Shown one piece after another: positions 45,520 through 55,950 of a DNA stretch of 64,000 bases. The stretch comes from Muricauda sp. SCSIO 64092 (GTDB lineage: Bacteria; Bacteroidota; Bacteroidia; Flavobacteriales; Flavobacteriaceae): NCBI RefSeq assembly GCF_023016285.1, contig NZ_CP095413.1:1054001-1118000 (forward strand), in the 5' to 3' direction. Under the pieces are notes generated by a model. That model had not been told where the DNA came from, did no database searches, and was given only the letters and a program-made list of their open reading frames with translations. The translations under genes and the position numbers were made by a program. Numbering within the stretch: the stretch's first letter is position 1; the number at the start of each line of letters is the position of its first letter.

Positions 45520-46416
45520 CTAAATAAATTTATCAATTACAAAGACCACCTGCATCAACGTGATGTAAGATACACTGGCCAACATTAGCTTTCTGGCAGA
45601 TGTATTATCCCTATTTTCATAGAGTTTGAATGCAAAAAACAACATTCCCAATCCCATCATAAAAACAATGATTGCCGCTGGTACGGACAATAACAACCTT
45701 CCGGTAAAACCGAAAACGGGCATTATGGAAATGACGATCATCCAGATGGTGTATAAAATGATTTGGAGTGCGGTCCCGGTATCTTTACTTCCCGTGGGAA
45801 GCATTTTGAAGCCCCCTCTTTTGTAATCATCATCCAACATCCATCCCAGAGCCCAAAAATGGGGGAATTGCCAAAAGAACTGAATCATGAAGAGGGTGCC
45901 AGGTTCAATCCCAAAGCTATTTGTAGCAGCCACCCATCCCAACATAAATGGTATGGCCCCTGGAATTGCCCCTACAAAAACGGATAATGGGGTAATGGTT
46001 TTTAAAGGGGTATAGACACTGGTGTACAAAAAAATTGAAATTGCCCCGAACAATGCCGTTTTTGGGTTTAGTAAATACAGTGATACAAGGCCTAAGATGG
46101 TCATCGTAATGGCTGTGACAAGGGCCATTGAAACCGTGATTCTTCCTGCCGGCAGGGGTCTGTTCCTGGTACGCTTCATCAATGCATCCAGGTCCTTCTC
46201 AATAATTTGATTGTAGGCATTGGAAGCACCTACCATACAATACCCGCCAAAGGCCAAAAGTATAACGGAAAACAATTCTATTTGGTAAGCACCAAGAAAA
46301 TAACCCGCAATGGAAGAGAAGACCACGCTTACGGCGAGACGTACTTTGGTCAATTCCTTAAAATCTGAAAAGACCAAGGCCCATGATTTGTTAAGCGTTC
46401 CTACGGCAGACTTCAT
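45520..46416 (-). CDS. ctaB: Heme o synthase (protoheme IX farnesyltransferase)
   Basis: About 298 aa from ATG 46416; an in-frame start at 46446 would add ten residues, but the family homology begins in the FKELTKVRLAVSVVFSSIAG segment. UbiA-fold prenyltransferase with nine helices. First Asp-rich motif NAYNQIIEKDLDALMKRT, second motif DDDYKRGGFKMLP. It farnesylates heme b to heme o for cytochrome oxidase. It heads the oxidase gene group transcribed toward 43426. Confidence 0.95.
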   Translation of the reverse strand: MKSAVGTLNKSWALVFSDFKELTKVRLAVSVVFSSIAGYFLGAYQIELFSVILLAFGGYCMVGASNAYNQIIEKDLDALMKRTRNRPLPAGRITVSMALVTAITMTILGLVSLYLLNPKTALFGAISIFLYTSVYTPLKTITPLSVFVGAIPGAIPFMLGWVAATNSFGIEPGTLFMIQFFWQFPHFWALGWMLDDDYKRGGFKMLPTGSKDTGTALQIILYTIWMIVISIMPVFGFTGRLLLSVPAAIIVFMMGLGMLFFAFKLYENRDNTSARKLMLASVSYITLMQVVFVIDKFI

Positions 46417-46486
46417 CCAGTTGAGTATTGGCCTGCAAAGATACACCCGAAGCCTTTTTCATGCAACAGCCCATTTTATCTACAAT

Positions 46487-46516
46487 ACAAAAAACCGACT
46501 TGCGTCGGTTTTTTGT
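46487..46516 (-). terminator. Terminator after tonB
   Basis: AAAAACCGAC and GTCGGTTTTT form a 10-bp stem with a short loop, flanked by A and T runs on both sides, so it could act in either direction. It lies 23 bases after the tonB-like stop on the minus strand. Confidence 0.88.
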
Positions 46517-46538
46517 ATTAGTTTAATTTTAGCCTTTC

Positions 46539-47243
46539 TTACTGCAACTTAAAGTTGATAGGAATACTGAATGGCACTTTTACCGCTCTTCCCCTTTGCT
46601 TTCCAGGAGTCATCTTGGGTAGTTTTTCTATGATCCTTCTTGCCTCAGCTTCCAGATTTTTGTCCGGACCCCTTAGTCTAACATTACCTATGCTACCATC
46701 CTTCTGAATGGTGAACATAACGGCTACCCTTCCCTGGATTCCCATTTCCTGGGCAATTTCAGGATACCTGAAATTTTTACGAATGTGCTTCTGCATCATT
46801 TCCTGAAAGCATGCCTTTTTATTGCTTGAACCTTCGCAACCTGGAAATACGGGCACGTCCTCAATTACGGCAAAAGGAACCGAAATGTCTTCTTCTACTT
46901 CTTCAACCTCCACTTCCTCAACTTCCATAACCTCTTCTTCCTGACTGGTCTCTGTAGACTCTATGACCGTTTCCTCTACCTCCTCTTCATCTTCAACAAC
47001 CTCAATTACTTCCGGAGCGGCCGGAGGTGGTGGTGGTGGTGGTGTTTTGATCTGTTCCGTCATAGGTACTTCTTCGTCCAATTGGTCCTCAACATTCAAA
47101 GAAATGTCATAGTCGTTGGTTTTATCATATTTCTTCCACTCCAATCCTCTCCATACCAATAACATTACAATGGCCAGACCAATTACAAAATACAGGGCAC
47201 TATTTCTTCCTACGTCAGCTTTTGGGTTCTTTTTTGGTTCCAT
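46539..47243 (-). CDS. tonB: TonB-family energy transducer
   Basis: A 234-aa protein: cytosolic N-terminus, one helix (about 16-30), a PPPPPPP stretch followed by a long Glu/Val-rich linker (about 75-130), and a C-terminal TonB domain (about 150-234, with YPEIAQEMGIQGRVAVMFTI and KVPFSIPINFKL). It transmits proton-motive force to outer-membrane receptors or secretion components. No ExbB or ExbD nearby. The acidic rather than Pro-Lys linker is usual for Flavobacteriia. Confidence 0.94.
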   Translation of the reverse strand: MEPKKNPKADVGRNSALYFVIGLAIVMLLVWRGLEWKKYDKTNDYDISLNVEDQLDEEVPMTEQIKTPPPPPPPAAPEVIEVVEDEEEVEETVIESTETSQEEEVMEVEEVEVEEVEEDISVPFAVIEDVPVFPGCEGSSNKKACFQEMMQKHIRKNFRYPEIAQEMGIQGRVAVMFTIQKDGSIGNVRLRGPDKNLEAEARRIIEKLPKMTPGKQRGRAVKVPFSIPINFKLQ

Positions 47244-47309
47244 ATCCTTTTTTTAATCTTCGCTAATTTAACCAAATATTTAAAACAGCCACAATTTAAC
47301 CATTCATTT

Positions 47310-47699
47310 TCATGTGTCAATGAGTGAACGGTACCTTTGAATGAGTAAACCGCCCATTACAGCTCCTGCCAAATTTGCCAAAACATCCCAAACTTCCGCT
47401 GTGCGACCAAAGGGCATTATGGATTGGAGCAGCTCGATAAGCACTCCATAGCTAGTGGAAAAACCGATAAGAAGTCCTACCCTTTTTCCCATGGATAGGT
47501 GTTTATGGAAATTCTCCTTGAGGAACAAAACCCCTAAAACCACCAAAAAGAGATGAAACACAACATGTACGATTTTGTCCAAATTGGGAAACCAAATCAT
47601 GTCCTCACCTTCTGATGAAAATGAAAAAAGGCTGAGTGAAGTTATCAACACCAGCCAACCTATGAACAAAATTGTGAATTTTCTTTTTTTAAGCACCAA
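47310..47699 (-). CDS. VanZ-family membrane protein
   Basis: A 129-aa protein with four helices and the VanZ signature: [13 protein letters not shown], then [29 protein letters not shown]. Function in most bacteria is unknown (VanZ gives low-level teicoplanin resistance in enterococci). Its start overlaps the gcvH stop by 11 bases. Confidence 0.9.
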   Translation of the reverse strand: MVLKKRKFTILFIGWLVLITSLSLFSFSSEGEDMIWFPNLDKIVHVVFHLFLVVLGVLFLKENFHKHLSMGKRVGLLIGFSTSYGVLIELLQSIMPFGRTAEVWDVLANLAGAVMGGLLIQRYRSLIDT

Positions 47700-48075
47700 C
47701 TAAAGCCTTATAGTCACTATCACTGAGTAACTCCTCCGCTTCTTCGGGGTTTGACAATTTTATTTTGATCATCCATCCTTCTCCATAAGGATCGGAATTC
47801 ACTTTTTCCGGTTCATCTTCCAAGCTTTCATTAAATTCAATGATCTCACCGCTTAAGGGCAAAAACAGATCGGATACCGTTTTTACGGCTTCCACCGTAC
47901 CAAAGACTTCTTCCTTGTCCAAGGTCTCGTCCAAGGTTTCCACTTCCACATAAACGATGTCCCCCAATTCCCCTTGGGCAAAATCAGTGATTCCTACAGT
48001 GGCCACATCACCTTCTATTTTTACCCATTCGTGGTCTTTGGTGTATTTTAATTCTACCGGAATATTCATTTGCAA
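47689..48075 (-). CDS. gcvH: Glycine cleavage system H protein
   Basis: A 128-aa lipoyl-carrier protein. Starts near [20 protein letters not shown]; the lipoylated Lys65 lies in [21 protein letters not shown] is the C-terminal hallmark. A second Met two residues in is an equally possible start. It shuttles the methylamine group of glycine among the P, T and L proteins. P, T and L are not in the window. Confidence 0.96.
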   Translation of the reverse strand: MQMNIPVELKYTKDHEWVKIEGDVATVGITDFAQGELGDIVYVEVETLDETLDKEEVFGTVEAVKTVSDLFLPLSGEIIEFNESLEDEPEKVNSDPYGEGWMIKIKLSNPEEAEELLSDSDYKALVGA

Positions 48076-48166
48076 CTAATTTTGAGTCTCGACAAAGTTA
48101 AATTAATAAGGGAATCGGCAAAGGGTTTTTTGGGTTTTCTATTATAATCCATCCATTACCCTAAGG

Positions 48167-51100
48167 TCAATTTCCAAAGTTGTACCTTAACGTAAAACCG
48201 GCATTTATGGTAGTCTGTGGGAATGCCGTGGAAACCTTGAACTGCGAAAAGGAATGATCGTAAAAGAAAATGGCATTCAGACTGCGGCTCAAGGCGTAAT
48301 CCGCATTTAATTTAATGGACCATAATTCCTGGCCCGCAGTAATCTGATTGTTGTCAATATCCAAATTTCGAATAATGGTAATATTGTCCCGCAGTGAAAG
48401 ATCGGCCCTGATATTTAAATCCCCTTTCAGTCGCGTTCGCTCCCCCCCAATATTGGTGACAAATTTTACATCCTTAAAGCGGTACCCCAAGCCCAAGGTG
48501 TATTCCTTTCCGTTGATTTCCGTGAGCAGGCTGTTGTCAAAACTCAACGACAATGTTCGATCCGTACGGACCTCGGCAAGGACACTAAAGGAGCTTTTCA
48601 TTTCAAAATCCAGTCGCATCAAGGGGTTGAATTCATCCATTAGGACCACATTGTTGATGATATTCTCTGGCAATATATTCCCTGTTTCCGAATTAATTGC
48701 AGGAAGTCCATCATTGAGCAATTGCTCCCTTTCCAGATTGGTCTGAAATGAATTGACGCTATAGGACGAACGATAACCGTGTTGCAATGAAAAACGTTTG
48801 AATTTCTTCTTGAACCATCGGTTTTTCATCAATCCCGTATATTTAATGTTCCAGTTGGGGATAGGTATTTCCCTAAAGGCATCCAGGTTAACCCGATTCA
48901 CATCCTGACCGGTATACGCCGCAAAAAAGGCCGGCAACAACACTTCCTGACTTGTTTTACCGTAACCCACAGGGAAGCCTTCCTCATCCCTGTCCTGAAC
49001 ATTTATTCCCCTGTCGGCAATAATCCTATTGGCAATTGTCAATCGGTTGTCCTTAAATTCCTCAAAGGTTTGGGAATCAAATTCATCACTTTTTTTGAAA
49101 ATCGTCCCCAACATCATGGTGGAAATGCTAAAATTGCCCATATCGTTGATCAGGCCTGTTTGTCCCTGGGCCCACAGATTGGGCACATAGTTCTCCTGCA
49201 GACTATTTGAAATTTGACGGTCTGCCAGGATATCAATGGTCAAATCCTGTGTGGGCTGTGCCGTAGCGGTAATGTTCAGGTTCTTGGTACTGTTCTGCAA
49301 ATATTGGGAGTTGAATTCCGGAAAATAGGTCAACCATCCCCGTCTCGCCGCCTCAAAACGAACATTGCTTTGGCTACCAAACACAAAACCCAAGGTTGGC
49401 CTGGAAGTTCCTATAAAACCTATGGATTGGGAATATCCCGGCAATACCTTTCCATTGTTTTCACTGTAATTGACATTGACCCGTTTGACCATGGTCAAAA
49501 TGTCCACCAGGGTATTCCATGTTTTGGTGGTCTTCCCTTTTGGTTTTTTATCTTCCCCATCCTCGGTGGCACCCCTTGGTGGTGCAATACCCCCGGACAG
49601 TTTACCACTGCGTTTCTTTAAGCCTATAAGATCGTAGAAACTTTGCATGGTCAAATTGGCCGTTAGGTTGTGGGTGTTCGCATTTTGGACCGTATTCACC
49701 TGAGCATTGGGATCGTTCAAAGCCTGTGCGGCCACTTCATTTATGGCATCGCCCCCCCGTTGCCAATCAAAATTACTGGTGTAGGTATACTGCGCATTGA
49801 TAAAACTGAGGAATGGGAACTTGTTAAAGGGCAATTCATAGTTCAACTGCATTTGTTGCGAATGCCTATTGGGCTCCCCAACATCAAAAAAGCCATCCCA
49901 TAAATCCAAGGTATTGTCAATTATGGGCCTTCCCTCAAAATCCGCTTCGGAAGTGAAATAGTTCCTTACAATATTGTTGTTTGAAGCGGTCAGATTTAAC
50001 CTCAAGGACCTTGTGATGCTATAATTTAAAGCGTATTGCCAATTAAAAAGATAATTTCGTTGCTGTAAAACGGGTAAATTCAAGGCCTCCACTCCAGGTT
50101 CCAGGACATCCCTAAAACGCTGTTGGTTAAAAGAACGGTTATAATTGGCATTCAACGAAATACTTGTTGGTAGTACATTAAAGTTGAAATCCTTTAACCA
50201 CTGCCAGTACTTCCCTGTTAACAAAGAATCCGATTTTGCCAAAGGCGCTACCGTGGCCGGCTTAAAATTATGGTTATATACAAACCCCGTATTTACATTT
50301 TCGTCCTGTAGGTCGGCAATTTCAAAATCCCTGTGGTTGGTTTTATTGTACGAATAATTAAACGTAAAATTTTCAATGTCATAAAAATTGGCATCGGCCT
50401 CTTCGCCCCTATTTTTCCGAACCCCAATAAGGTTGATACTCCTTCTCTTGGTATAATCCTCTGCTTGCTCCCTGGTTTGTTCCGCATCTTCCGATGTTTG
50501 TGCAGCATCAATAAGGTCATCCAATTTTAGATCATCGAATACGGGATCAAATTCCGGGGTGATCAATGTTTCCGAAATACCAAAATTGAACGGTATTTGG
50601 AGCCCCCATTGTTTGGGGAACAATTGGCCAACGTTCACATTGGTCACCACATCATAGGAAATGGCATCCTCCCGGGCCCTTTCGTTGGGCAATTGGTCCA
50701 GGGTACCAAAACCGGAGGTACTTGTACTCGCTGTGGCACTTACATTGGCAAAATCGGCCATATTGGCATCCAAGGCTGCAATAGCGGCCCAACCTCCATT
50801 ATTGTCCAATCCCGCCAAGCGTAGTTCGTTGAACCATACCTCGCCCCTGGCAGGGAGATCATCAGTGTTTTTAATTCCCACCATCATCGCACGTAGACTA
50901 CCAAAGGAAGGATTTCCCTTAATTCCAATCCTGTTCACTCCCAAGGTTCTTGGTGCAAACTCATCCACTTCCACAACATCGCCATTGACCACTTCATAAA
51001 AGCGTAGTTCATTTAAAGGTACACCATCATTACGCTGTGCGATACGTAAGGACTTTACCTTGTTTAAATCGGAAAGGTCAATATCAATTTCATTTACGGA

Positions 51101-54100
51101 AGGCCATATCTCTTCTGCCGTAGAAGAACCAAAGGGGGTAAATTGTAATGCCCTTTCAATCTGGTAAAAATTCTCTGAAAAATCAGTTCCAATCCTTAAA
51201 AATCCCACCAATGGGGTATCATCATCGGAATAGTCCGAATTGAATAATTTCTCGGCATGCATAAACATTTTAATACGCTCATACTGCCGTACGTCTATAT
51301 TCACATTTTTAAAAACCCCCCGACTGTCCTGGGATTCCAGATTTTCCACCAAAAACGAAAGTGATTGTTCATTTTGACGGATAATGGTATTGTTATTGTT
51401 CAATTGCTCTCGAATAACCCCCGGGGGCAGCACATATGGAATGGGTATCCTTCCACTATTTTCCTCAATATTTACGGTGTTCACATCAATCAATGTGCCA
51501 TCGTCCGAAGGAATATCATCCACACCTGGCTGTAAGGTGTTGGTATAACTACGCCAGTCCCCACGCACCAAATCCAAGGTGGCGAAACGAAGTACCACAT
51601 TATCTGAAAATCCTGTAAGGTACATCCGCATAAAACTTATGGACCTGAAATCGGTAATGCCACCAACGGCATCCGTAAAATCCGTCAATGGTATCTTATA
51701 TTGGATCCATCGATAATCTACCTCCCCTCCATTTGGTATTCGATTACCTCTAGCTGTACCTTCTACAATATCCGTTACATAACGGTCATCCGTTGTGGTA
51801 TTGGGACCAATGGGAATCCTATACTCGTAGTAGCTATTGATCGTGTTCATGGTCAAATCCCGATCGACATCCTCAACATCCGGCAAAGTCGTAGAGCCCC
51901 TATCCGTATTGGTAACGGTTACCGGGGAATTGCCCTGTGGGTTGTTAAAATCCAGATAACGTTCCAATATGCCCCCTTCCCGATTCAAATAATAGATATA
52001 ATTGTCCAGGGCGGGGTCATCAGCGGGCCCATTGTATATCGCCGCTTCCTGTGCATCATCAATACCGTCCAAACCCAGATCTTGCTGCGTTCTATTGGTC
52101 TCATCGGCATCAAAGGCATAGACCAGGGATTGGGTGGAAGGTACCTGCCCCCAAATAGTTTCCCTTGGGATTTCATTATTTGTGCTGGCCGGTAACCCAT
52201 TTTCGTATTGTTTTCTTCCGTCCTTAAGGATATCCTCAGAAATATTTCCCATATTCAGCACCAATTCCCCTGTATTTGCACCCGTTGTTTCGCCGTCCAC
52301 ATAAGGGTCCAATACCCAGAACTGTACAAACTCCACATTGGATTGCTCAAAATTGGTACTGCTCAAGGAACGCATAATCCCCCCCCAGTTATCCTGGGGT
52401 GTTCCGTCAAAGGAAGGATTTGCGTTGTACGGTCCTTTTTGGTTCGGGTAGTAGGCAATGTCCAAAGTTCCCTGGACCGTAGTTTGACCTTGCGGTACAT
52501 CCACTGGAGGAAAAACCTCGTCGATAAAAATCCTTCTGGTAGTGTTCAATGAGATATCATCGTCCGTTATCCCACTCGGTCTTTGATTGGTATAAAAGAT
52601 GGGATCTATCGTATACCACGACATTTTGGCACGTTCAAATCCCACATCCAAACCTGTGAGTCCATTGGCAAACTCTTCGGGCGGGCTGGCCAAAAACCAG
52701 CCGAGGGACGATCTAATATCAATCAATGCCTGGGCCCCTTCAAAATCGTCCAGGAAAGTAGTGGTTTCCCCTTGGAAGTCCGCATTTTTAGGCGAATTGG
52801 GGCTTAAAAAGGCAAATTCCCCCCTAACGGATAGGTTGGAAGGGACATCGGTATCGATATTGGGTAATTTATTGGCCAAACGGGTCAGAAAGGGAAGTTC
52901 GGTGCTAAAGTTTCCATTGAGACCAAAAATGGTATTGTTCACCGGTTCTATTCCAAAATTCGCCTTTTGGGTCAATGGCCTTTCATTAAGATTAAGCAAA
53001 GTGGCCCCCAAAACAAAATTTTCATTGAACTGGTGTTCCACATTGATGCCCGTGAACCTCCTCGTCTGCTGGCCAAACACGGCATTGTTCTCCACGGAAA
53101 TGTTTATGGGTGTATTGGAAGCCTCCAAACTGGGGTCCAATAGTTGAACGGTCCCTGCCTGGTAGTTTACCGTATAGTCTATTCCCTCCTGCAATTGCCT
53201 ACCACCGGCAGTTACCCGAACAGAACCCCTGGGCACGTTGAATGCACCAATGGGAATACCATTATTGCCCTGTGATTTGTAACGTCCCTTGATTTGAAAG
53301 CGGTTTTTTTCGGCATCCTGTAAAGAGGCGGCCTTGGTCTTGGCGTACATATTTCGGAATACATACCGCTGCTGGTTTACGTTATAGCCCTGGTCATTCT
53401 CCACGTCATAGGTACCTCCTCCCAACAAATCGAACAAAAACTCCCCAAAGGGTTCAACCTTGGTAAAAATGATTCGTCCCGTTTGGCTGTCAATGGTAAT
53501 CCCAGGCAGGTAATCAAAGAAGCCATCACCTCCGGACTGTACATCATTGTAAATGTTCAATCGATCCAGATTGAACACATTGATCAAAATCCTATCTTCC
53601 AGATTACTGGGCCAACCGACGTTCGGATCTACGGGAAGGATGTAGTTTCTTGGTGTGGGATCGGTATAGAGAATATTCATCCTAAAATCCTCCTGACTCA
53701 ATTGAAAAGCGCCTGTGGAATAGATATTCTTCATCATCAAATCCCAAATGGGGTCGTCCACGTTGGTAATGTTGCTCTTTAAAAGCTTTAAGACCAAGGT
53801 ATTGTTTTCTATGATTGGTGTTGCCCCTCCGGAAACCGTTGTAGCATCTATACCTCCATTGGCAAATTCACCCACCTGGAAGACCTCCCCATTGAACGTA
53901 TATTGAAATGCTACCGCCAAAACCTCGTCATTGCTCAACCGTTGGTTCAACGAGATATACCCCAGTTGGGAATTGAATTGATAATCCCGAACCACTTCCA
54001 ACTTTCTGGCATTTTCCAAAAAGGCATAATCAAATCCCTGAGTGGGGTTATAGCCTCCGGTAGCCGCCAAGTTAAATCCCTGTTCCACCGTTGCGATATC

Positions 54101-55363
54101 CCTGATATTTTCGTTCAATGCCCCCCCATTTCCAATTAATGCAGGATCGTAGTCGTTGGCATTGTTTCTAGGTAAAATACCATTGCCCATCACATTAAAG
54201 AACGCAGCAGGGGGTGGTGATCCCAATCTGTTTCCCTCAATCTGTATCCTGGTTTTTTCTTGACCATTTATTCCCAATCGCCCCTCTCCCAAATCCTGGA
54301 TTGCCACAACGTTTCGCACGTTCAAGGTCTGCTGGTTTCGGTTGGTCACCCAAACTTCCAACCGGGTAATCTGTACCTGACTGTTGATAAAGGGGTAATT
54401 TTCCAAAGCACGGTCATAATTGTCCCTAAAGTATTGTGCCAAAAAGAAGTGTCTGTCCTCATCGTAGTCCAAAGCCGTAAGGGCAAACTCATTCAACGTT
54501 CCCCCTCCCTGGGCCACTACTGTATTGTTTTGGGACTGTTGCTCGGAAAATACCGCGGTTACCGTGGTTCTTCCAAATTGTAGTTGCGTCTTTACACCAA
54601 AAAGACTTTGCGCTCCTTGAATCAACGAACTGTTCAGGGGCATATTGACATTACCAATCTCTATTTTTCTAAGGATATCGTCTTCTGTAGGGGTATAGTC
54701 CAATTTTACCAAATTCTGGAAATCGAAAGTAGCCTCGGTATCATAATTGGCCGTCACTTGAAGCCGTTCCCCTACTTTTCCGAGCATACTGAGGCTGATT
54801 CGCTGATCAAAATCAAAGGATAGATTGGTCCTATTTCTCGGGGATAGGGCCGGATTATCATTTTTCTGCCAAATAACGCCCAAATCCATAGCAACGGACC
54901 CTTGTGGAATCACCTCAATGGTGTTACCACCAAAAACAGATTCAAAGAAACTGCTGTTCACATAAAAATTGGGCAGTAGGTTTTTCCGGGCCTCTTCACT
55001 ACCTTCCTTTTTACCCGTAAACGCGTCTATTTTCTCCTTGAAATAGGATTTCATGCTTTCCTTCTGAATCAGGTCATAATACTGTTCCGGAGTTAAGAAA
55101 AGTGGATAGTTTACATTGAAGTTACCGACACTTTCGGTATATACATACCTATCGATCTTAGGGTCATAGGAGTATTTTGAGACGATACTTTCCGGATTGT
55201 CCAAGAGAATTTTTCCAAGGGCCGCCCCAGTCTTCACCGAGTCTTGCGCCTGTTCATTAGCCTCTTGGGCACTAAGGTGTAACCCGAGTCCCAATAGTAG
55301 TACAACAAAGAATAGTGGCTTAAACCCAAAAGGTTTAAGTTGTGGTAATGCCCCTCTCTTCAA
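48167..55363 (-). CDS. sprA: SprA/Sov, T9SS outer-membrane translocon
   Basis: A 2398-aa protein with signal peptide (about 1-33, ending LSAQ). Beta-rich throughout, with many alternating strand motifs and repeated phrases typical of SprA such as NLSFDFDQRISLSMLGKVGE, DYTVNYQAGTVQLLDP and FLDDFEGAQALIDIRSSLGW, and a final strand TTINAGFTLRYNFGN. SprA (Sov in Porphyromonas) forms the giant 36-strand outer-membrane channel through which T9SS substrates leave; length matches the 2300-2500 aa of Flavobacterium homologues. It follows ruvA by five bases. The adhesin encoded at 14878 would be a substrate. Confidence 0.97.
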   Translation of the reverse strand: MKRGALPQLKPFGFKPLFFVVLLLGLGLHLSAQEANEQAQDSVKTGAALGKILLDNPESIVSKYSYDPKIDRYVYTESVGNFNVNYPLFLTPEQYYDLIQKESMKSYFKEKIDAFTGKKEGSEEARKNLLPNFYVNSSFFESVFGGNTIEVIPQGSVAMDLGVIWQKNDNPALSPRNRTNLSFDFDQRISLSMLGKVGERLQVTANYDTEATFDFQNLVKLDYTPTEDDILRKIEIGNVNMPLNSSLIQGAQSLFGVKTQLQFGRTTVTAVFSEQQSQNNTVVAQGGGTLNEFALTALDYDEDRHFFLAQYFRDNYDRALENYPFINSQVQITRLEVWVTNRNQQTLNVRNVVAIQDLGEGRLGINGQEKTRIQIEGNRLGSPPPAAFFNVMGNGILPRNNANDYDPALIGNGGALNENIRDIATVEQGFNLAATGGYNPTQGFDYAFLENARKLEVVRDYQFNSQLGYISLNQRLSNDEVLAVAFQYTFNGEVFQVGEFANGGIDATTVSGGATPIIENNTLVLKLLKSNITNVDDPIWDLMMKNIYSTGAFQLSQEDFRMNILYTDPTPRNYILPVDPNVGWPSNLEDRILINVFNLDRLNIYNDVQSGGDGFFDYLPGITIDSQTGRIIFTKVEPFGEFLFDLLGGGTYDVENDQGYNVNQQRYVFRNMYAKTKAASLQDAEKNRFQIKGRYKSQGNNGIPIGAFNVPRGSVRVTAGGRQLQEGIDYTVNYQAGTVQLLDPSLEASNTPINISVENNAVFGQQTRRFTGINVEHQFNENFVLGATLLNLNERPLTQKANFGIEPVNNTIFGLNGNFSTELPFLTRLANKLPNIDTDVPSNLSVRGEFAFLSPNSPKNADFQGETTTFLDDFEGAQALIDIRSSLGWFLASPPEEFANGLTGLDVGFERAKMSWYTIDPIFYTNQRPSGITDDDISLNTTRRIFIDEVFPPVDVPQGQTTVQGTLDIAYYPNQKGPYNANPSFDGTPQDNWGGIMRSLSSTNFEQSNVEFVQFWVLDPYVDGETTGANTGELVLNMGNISEDILKDGRKQYENGLPASTNNEIPRETIWGQVPSTQSLVYAFDADETNRTQQDLGLDGIDDAQEAAIYNGPADDPALDNYIYYLNREGGILERYLDFNNPQGNSPVTVTNTDRGSTTLPDVEDVDRDLTMNTINSYYEYRIPIGPNTTTDDRYVTDIVEGTARGNRIPNGGEVDYRWIQYKIPLTDFTDAVGGITDFRSISFMRMYLTGFSDNVVLRFATLDLVRGDWRSYTNTLQPGVDDIPSDDGTLIDVNTVNIEENSGRIPIPYVLPPGVIREQLNNNNTIIRQNEQSLSFLVENLESQDSRGVFKNVNIDVRQYERIKMFMHAEKLFNSDYSDDDTPLVGFLRIGTDFSENFYQIERALQFTPFGSSTAEEIWPSVNEIDIDLSDLNKVKSLRIAQRNDGVPLNELRFYEVVNGDVVEVDEFAPRTLGVNRIGIKGNPSFGSLRAMMVGIKNTDDLPARGEVWFNELRLAGLDNNGGWAAIAALDANMADFANVSATASTSTSGFGTLDQLPNERAREDAISYDVVTNVNVGQLFPKQWGLQIPFNFGISETLITPEFDPVFDDLKLDDLIDAAQTSEDAEQTREQAEDYTKRRSINLIGVRKNRGEEADANFYDIENFTFNYSYNKTNHRDFEIADLQDENVNTGFVYNHNFKPATVAPLAKSDSLLTGKYWQWLKDFNFNVLPTSISLNANYNRSFNQQRFRDVLEPGVEALNLPVLQQRNYLFNWQYALNYSITRSLRLNLTASNNNIVRNYFTSEADFEGRPIIDNTLDLWDGFFDVGEPNRHSQQMQLNYELPFNKFPFLSFINAQYTYTSNFDWQRGGDAINEVAAQALNDPNAQVNTVQNANTHNLTANLTMQSFYDLIGLKKRSGKLSGGIAPPRGATEDGEDKKPKGKTTKTWNTLVDILTMVKRVNVNYSENNGKVLPGYSQSIGFIGTSRPTLGFVFGSQSNVRFEAARRGWLTYFPEFNSQYLQNSTKNLNITATAQPTQDLTIDILADRQISNSLQENYVPNLWAQGQTGLINDMGNFSISTMMLGTIFKKSDEFDSQTFEEFKDNRLTIANRIIADRGINVQDRDEEGFPVGYGKTSQEVLLPAFFAAYTGQDVNRVNLDAFREIPIPNWNIKYTGLMKNRWFKKKFKRFSLQHGYRSSYSVNSFQTNLEREQLLNDGLPAINSETGNILPENIINNVVLMDEFNPLMRLDFEMKSSFSVLAEVRTDRTLSLSFDNSLLTEINGKEYTLGLGYRFKDVKFVTNIGGERTRLKGDLNIRADLSLRDNITIIRNLDIDNNQITAGQELWSIKLNADYALSRSLNAIFFYDHSFSQFKVSTAFPQTTINAGFTLRYNFGN

Positions 55364-55368
55364 ACTAT

Positions 55369-55950
55369 TTATAAATTTTTCAGCGCCTGTTTAATTGTTT
55401 CCTCGACGCTAAGGGAGGAATCTTGGGAAAGCACTCGGTCAACGACCTTTTCAGATAGCCTTCTGGTGAATCCAAGAACCTCTAAAGCAGATAACGCTTC
55501 TTCTTTGGTTGTATTGTTTGATGGAAGGGAAACTTCGCCCATATCATGGACCTTTAAAATCTTGTCTTTCAATTCCACTATGACCCGCTGTGCGGTCTTG
55601 GTGCCAATCCCCTTTACTGCCTGAATTTTCGCCACATCACCACCCGCAATGGCATCCCTTACCTGGACAGGGTTTAGGGAAGAAAGCATGGTCCTTGCAA
55701 TGCTGGGACCTATCCCAGAGACGGAAATCAACAATAGAAAGATTTCCCGCTCCGTTTTTTCCATAAAACCAAATAGCGTATGTGAATCTTCCTTGACTTG
55801 GAGGTGGGTATAAACTTTTATGTTTTCGTTCTCCGGAAGCAAGGAAAATGTATGGAGGGAAATGTTCAAAAAGTAACCCACTCCATTGCATTCCACGATG
55901 ATGTAGGTAGGATTTTTTTCAACTAGCTTACCTGATAGGTGTGTAATCAT
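55369..55950 (-). CDS. ruvA: Holliday junction DNA helicase subunit RuvA
   Basis: A 193-aa protein of standard length: OB-fold domain I (1-63), two helix-hairpin-helix motifs in domain II (VSGIGPSIARTML and VKGIGTKTAQRVIVELKDK), an acidic/polar linker, and domain III (about 145-193) that binds RuvB. It shares four bases with the malic enzyme gene and lies five bases before sprA. The C-terminus of ruvB is also in this window, at the far end, about 8 kb away. Confidence 0.96.
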   Translation of the reverse strand: MITHLSGKLVEKNPTYIIVECNGVGYFLNISLHTFSLLPENENIKVYTHLQVKEDSHTLFGFMEKTEREIFLLLISVSGIGPSIARTMLSSLNPVQVRDAIAGGDVAKIQAVKGIGTKTAQRVIVELKDKILKVHDMGEVSLPSNNTTKEEALSALEVLGFTRRLSEKVVDRVLSQDSSLSVEETIKQALKNL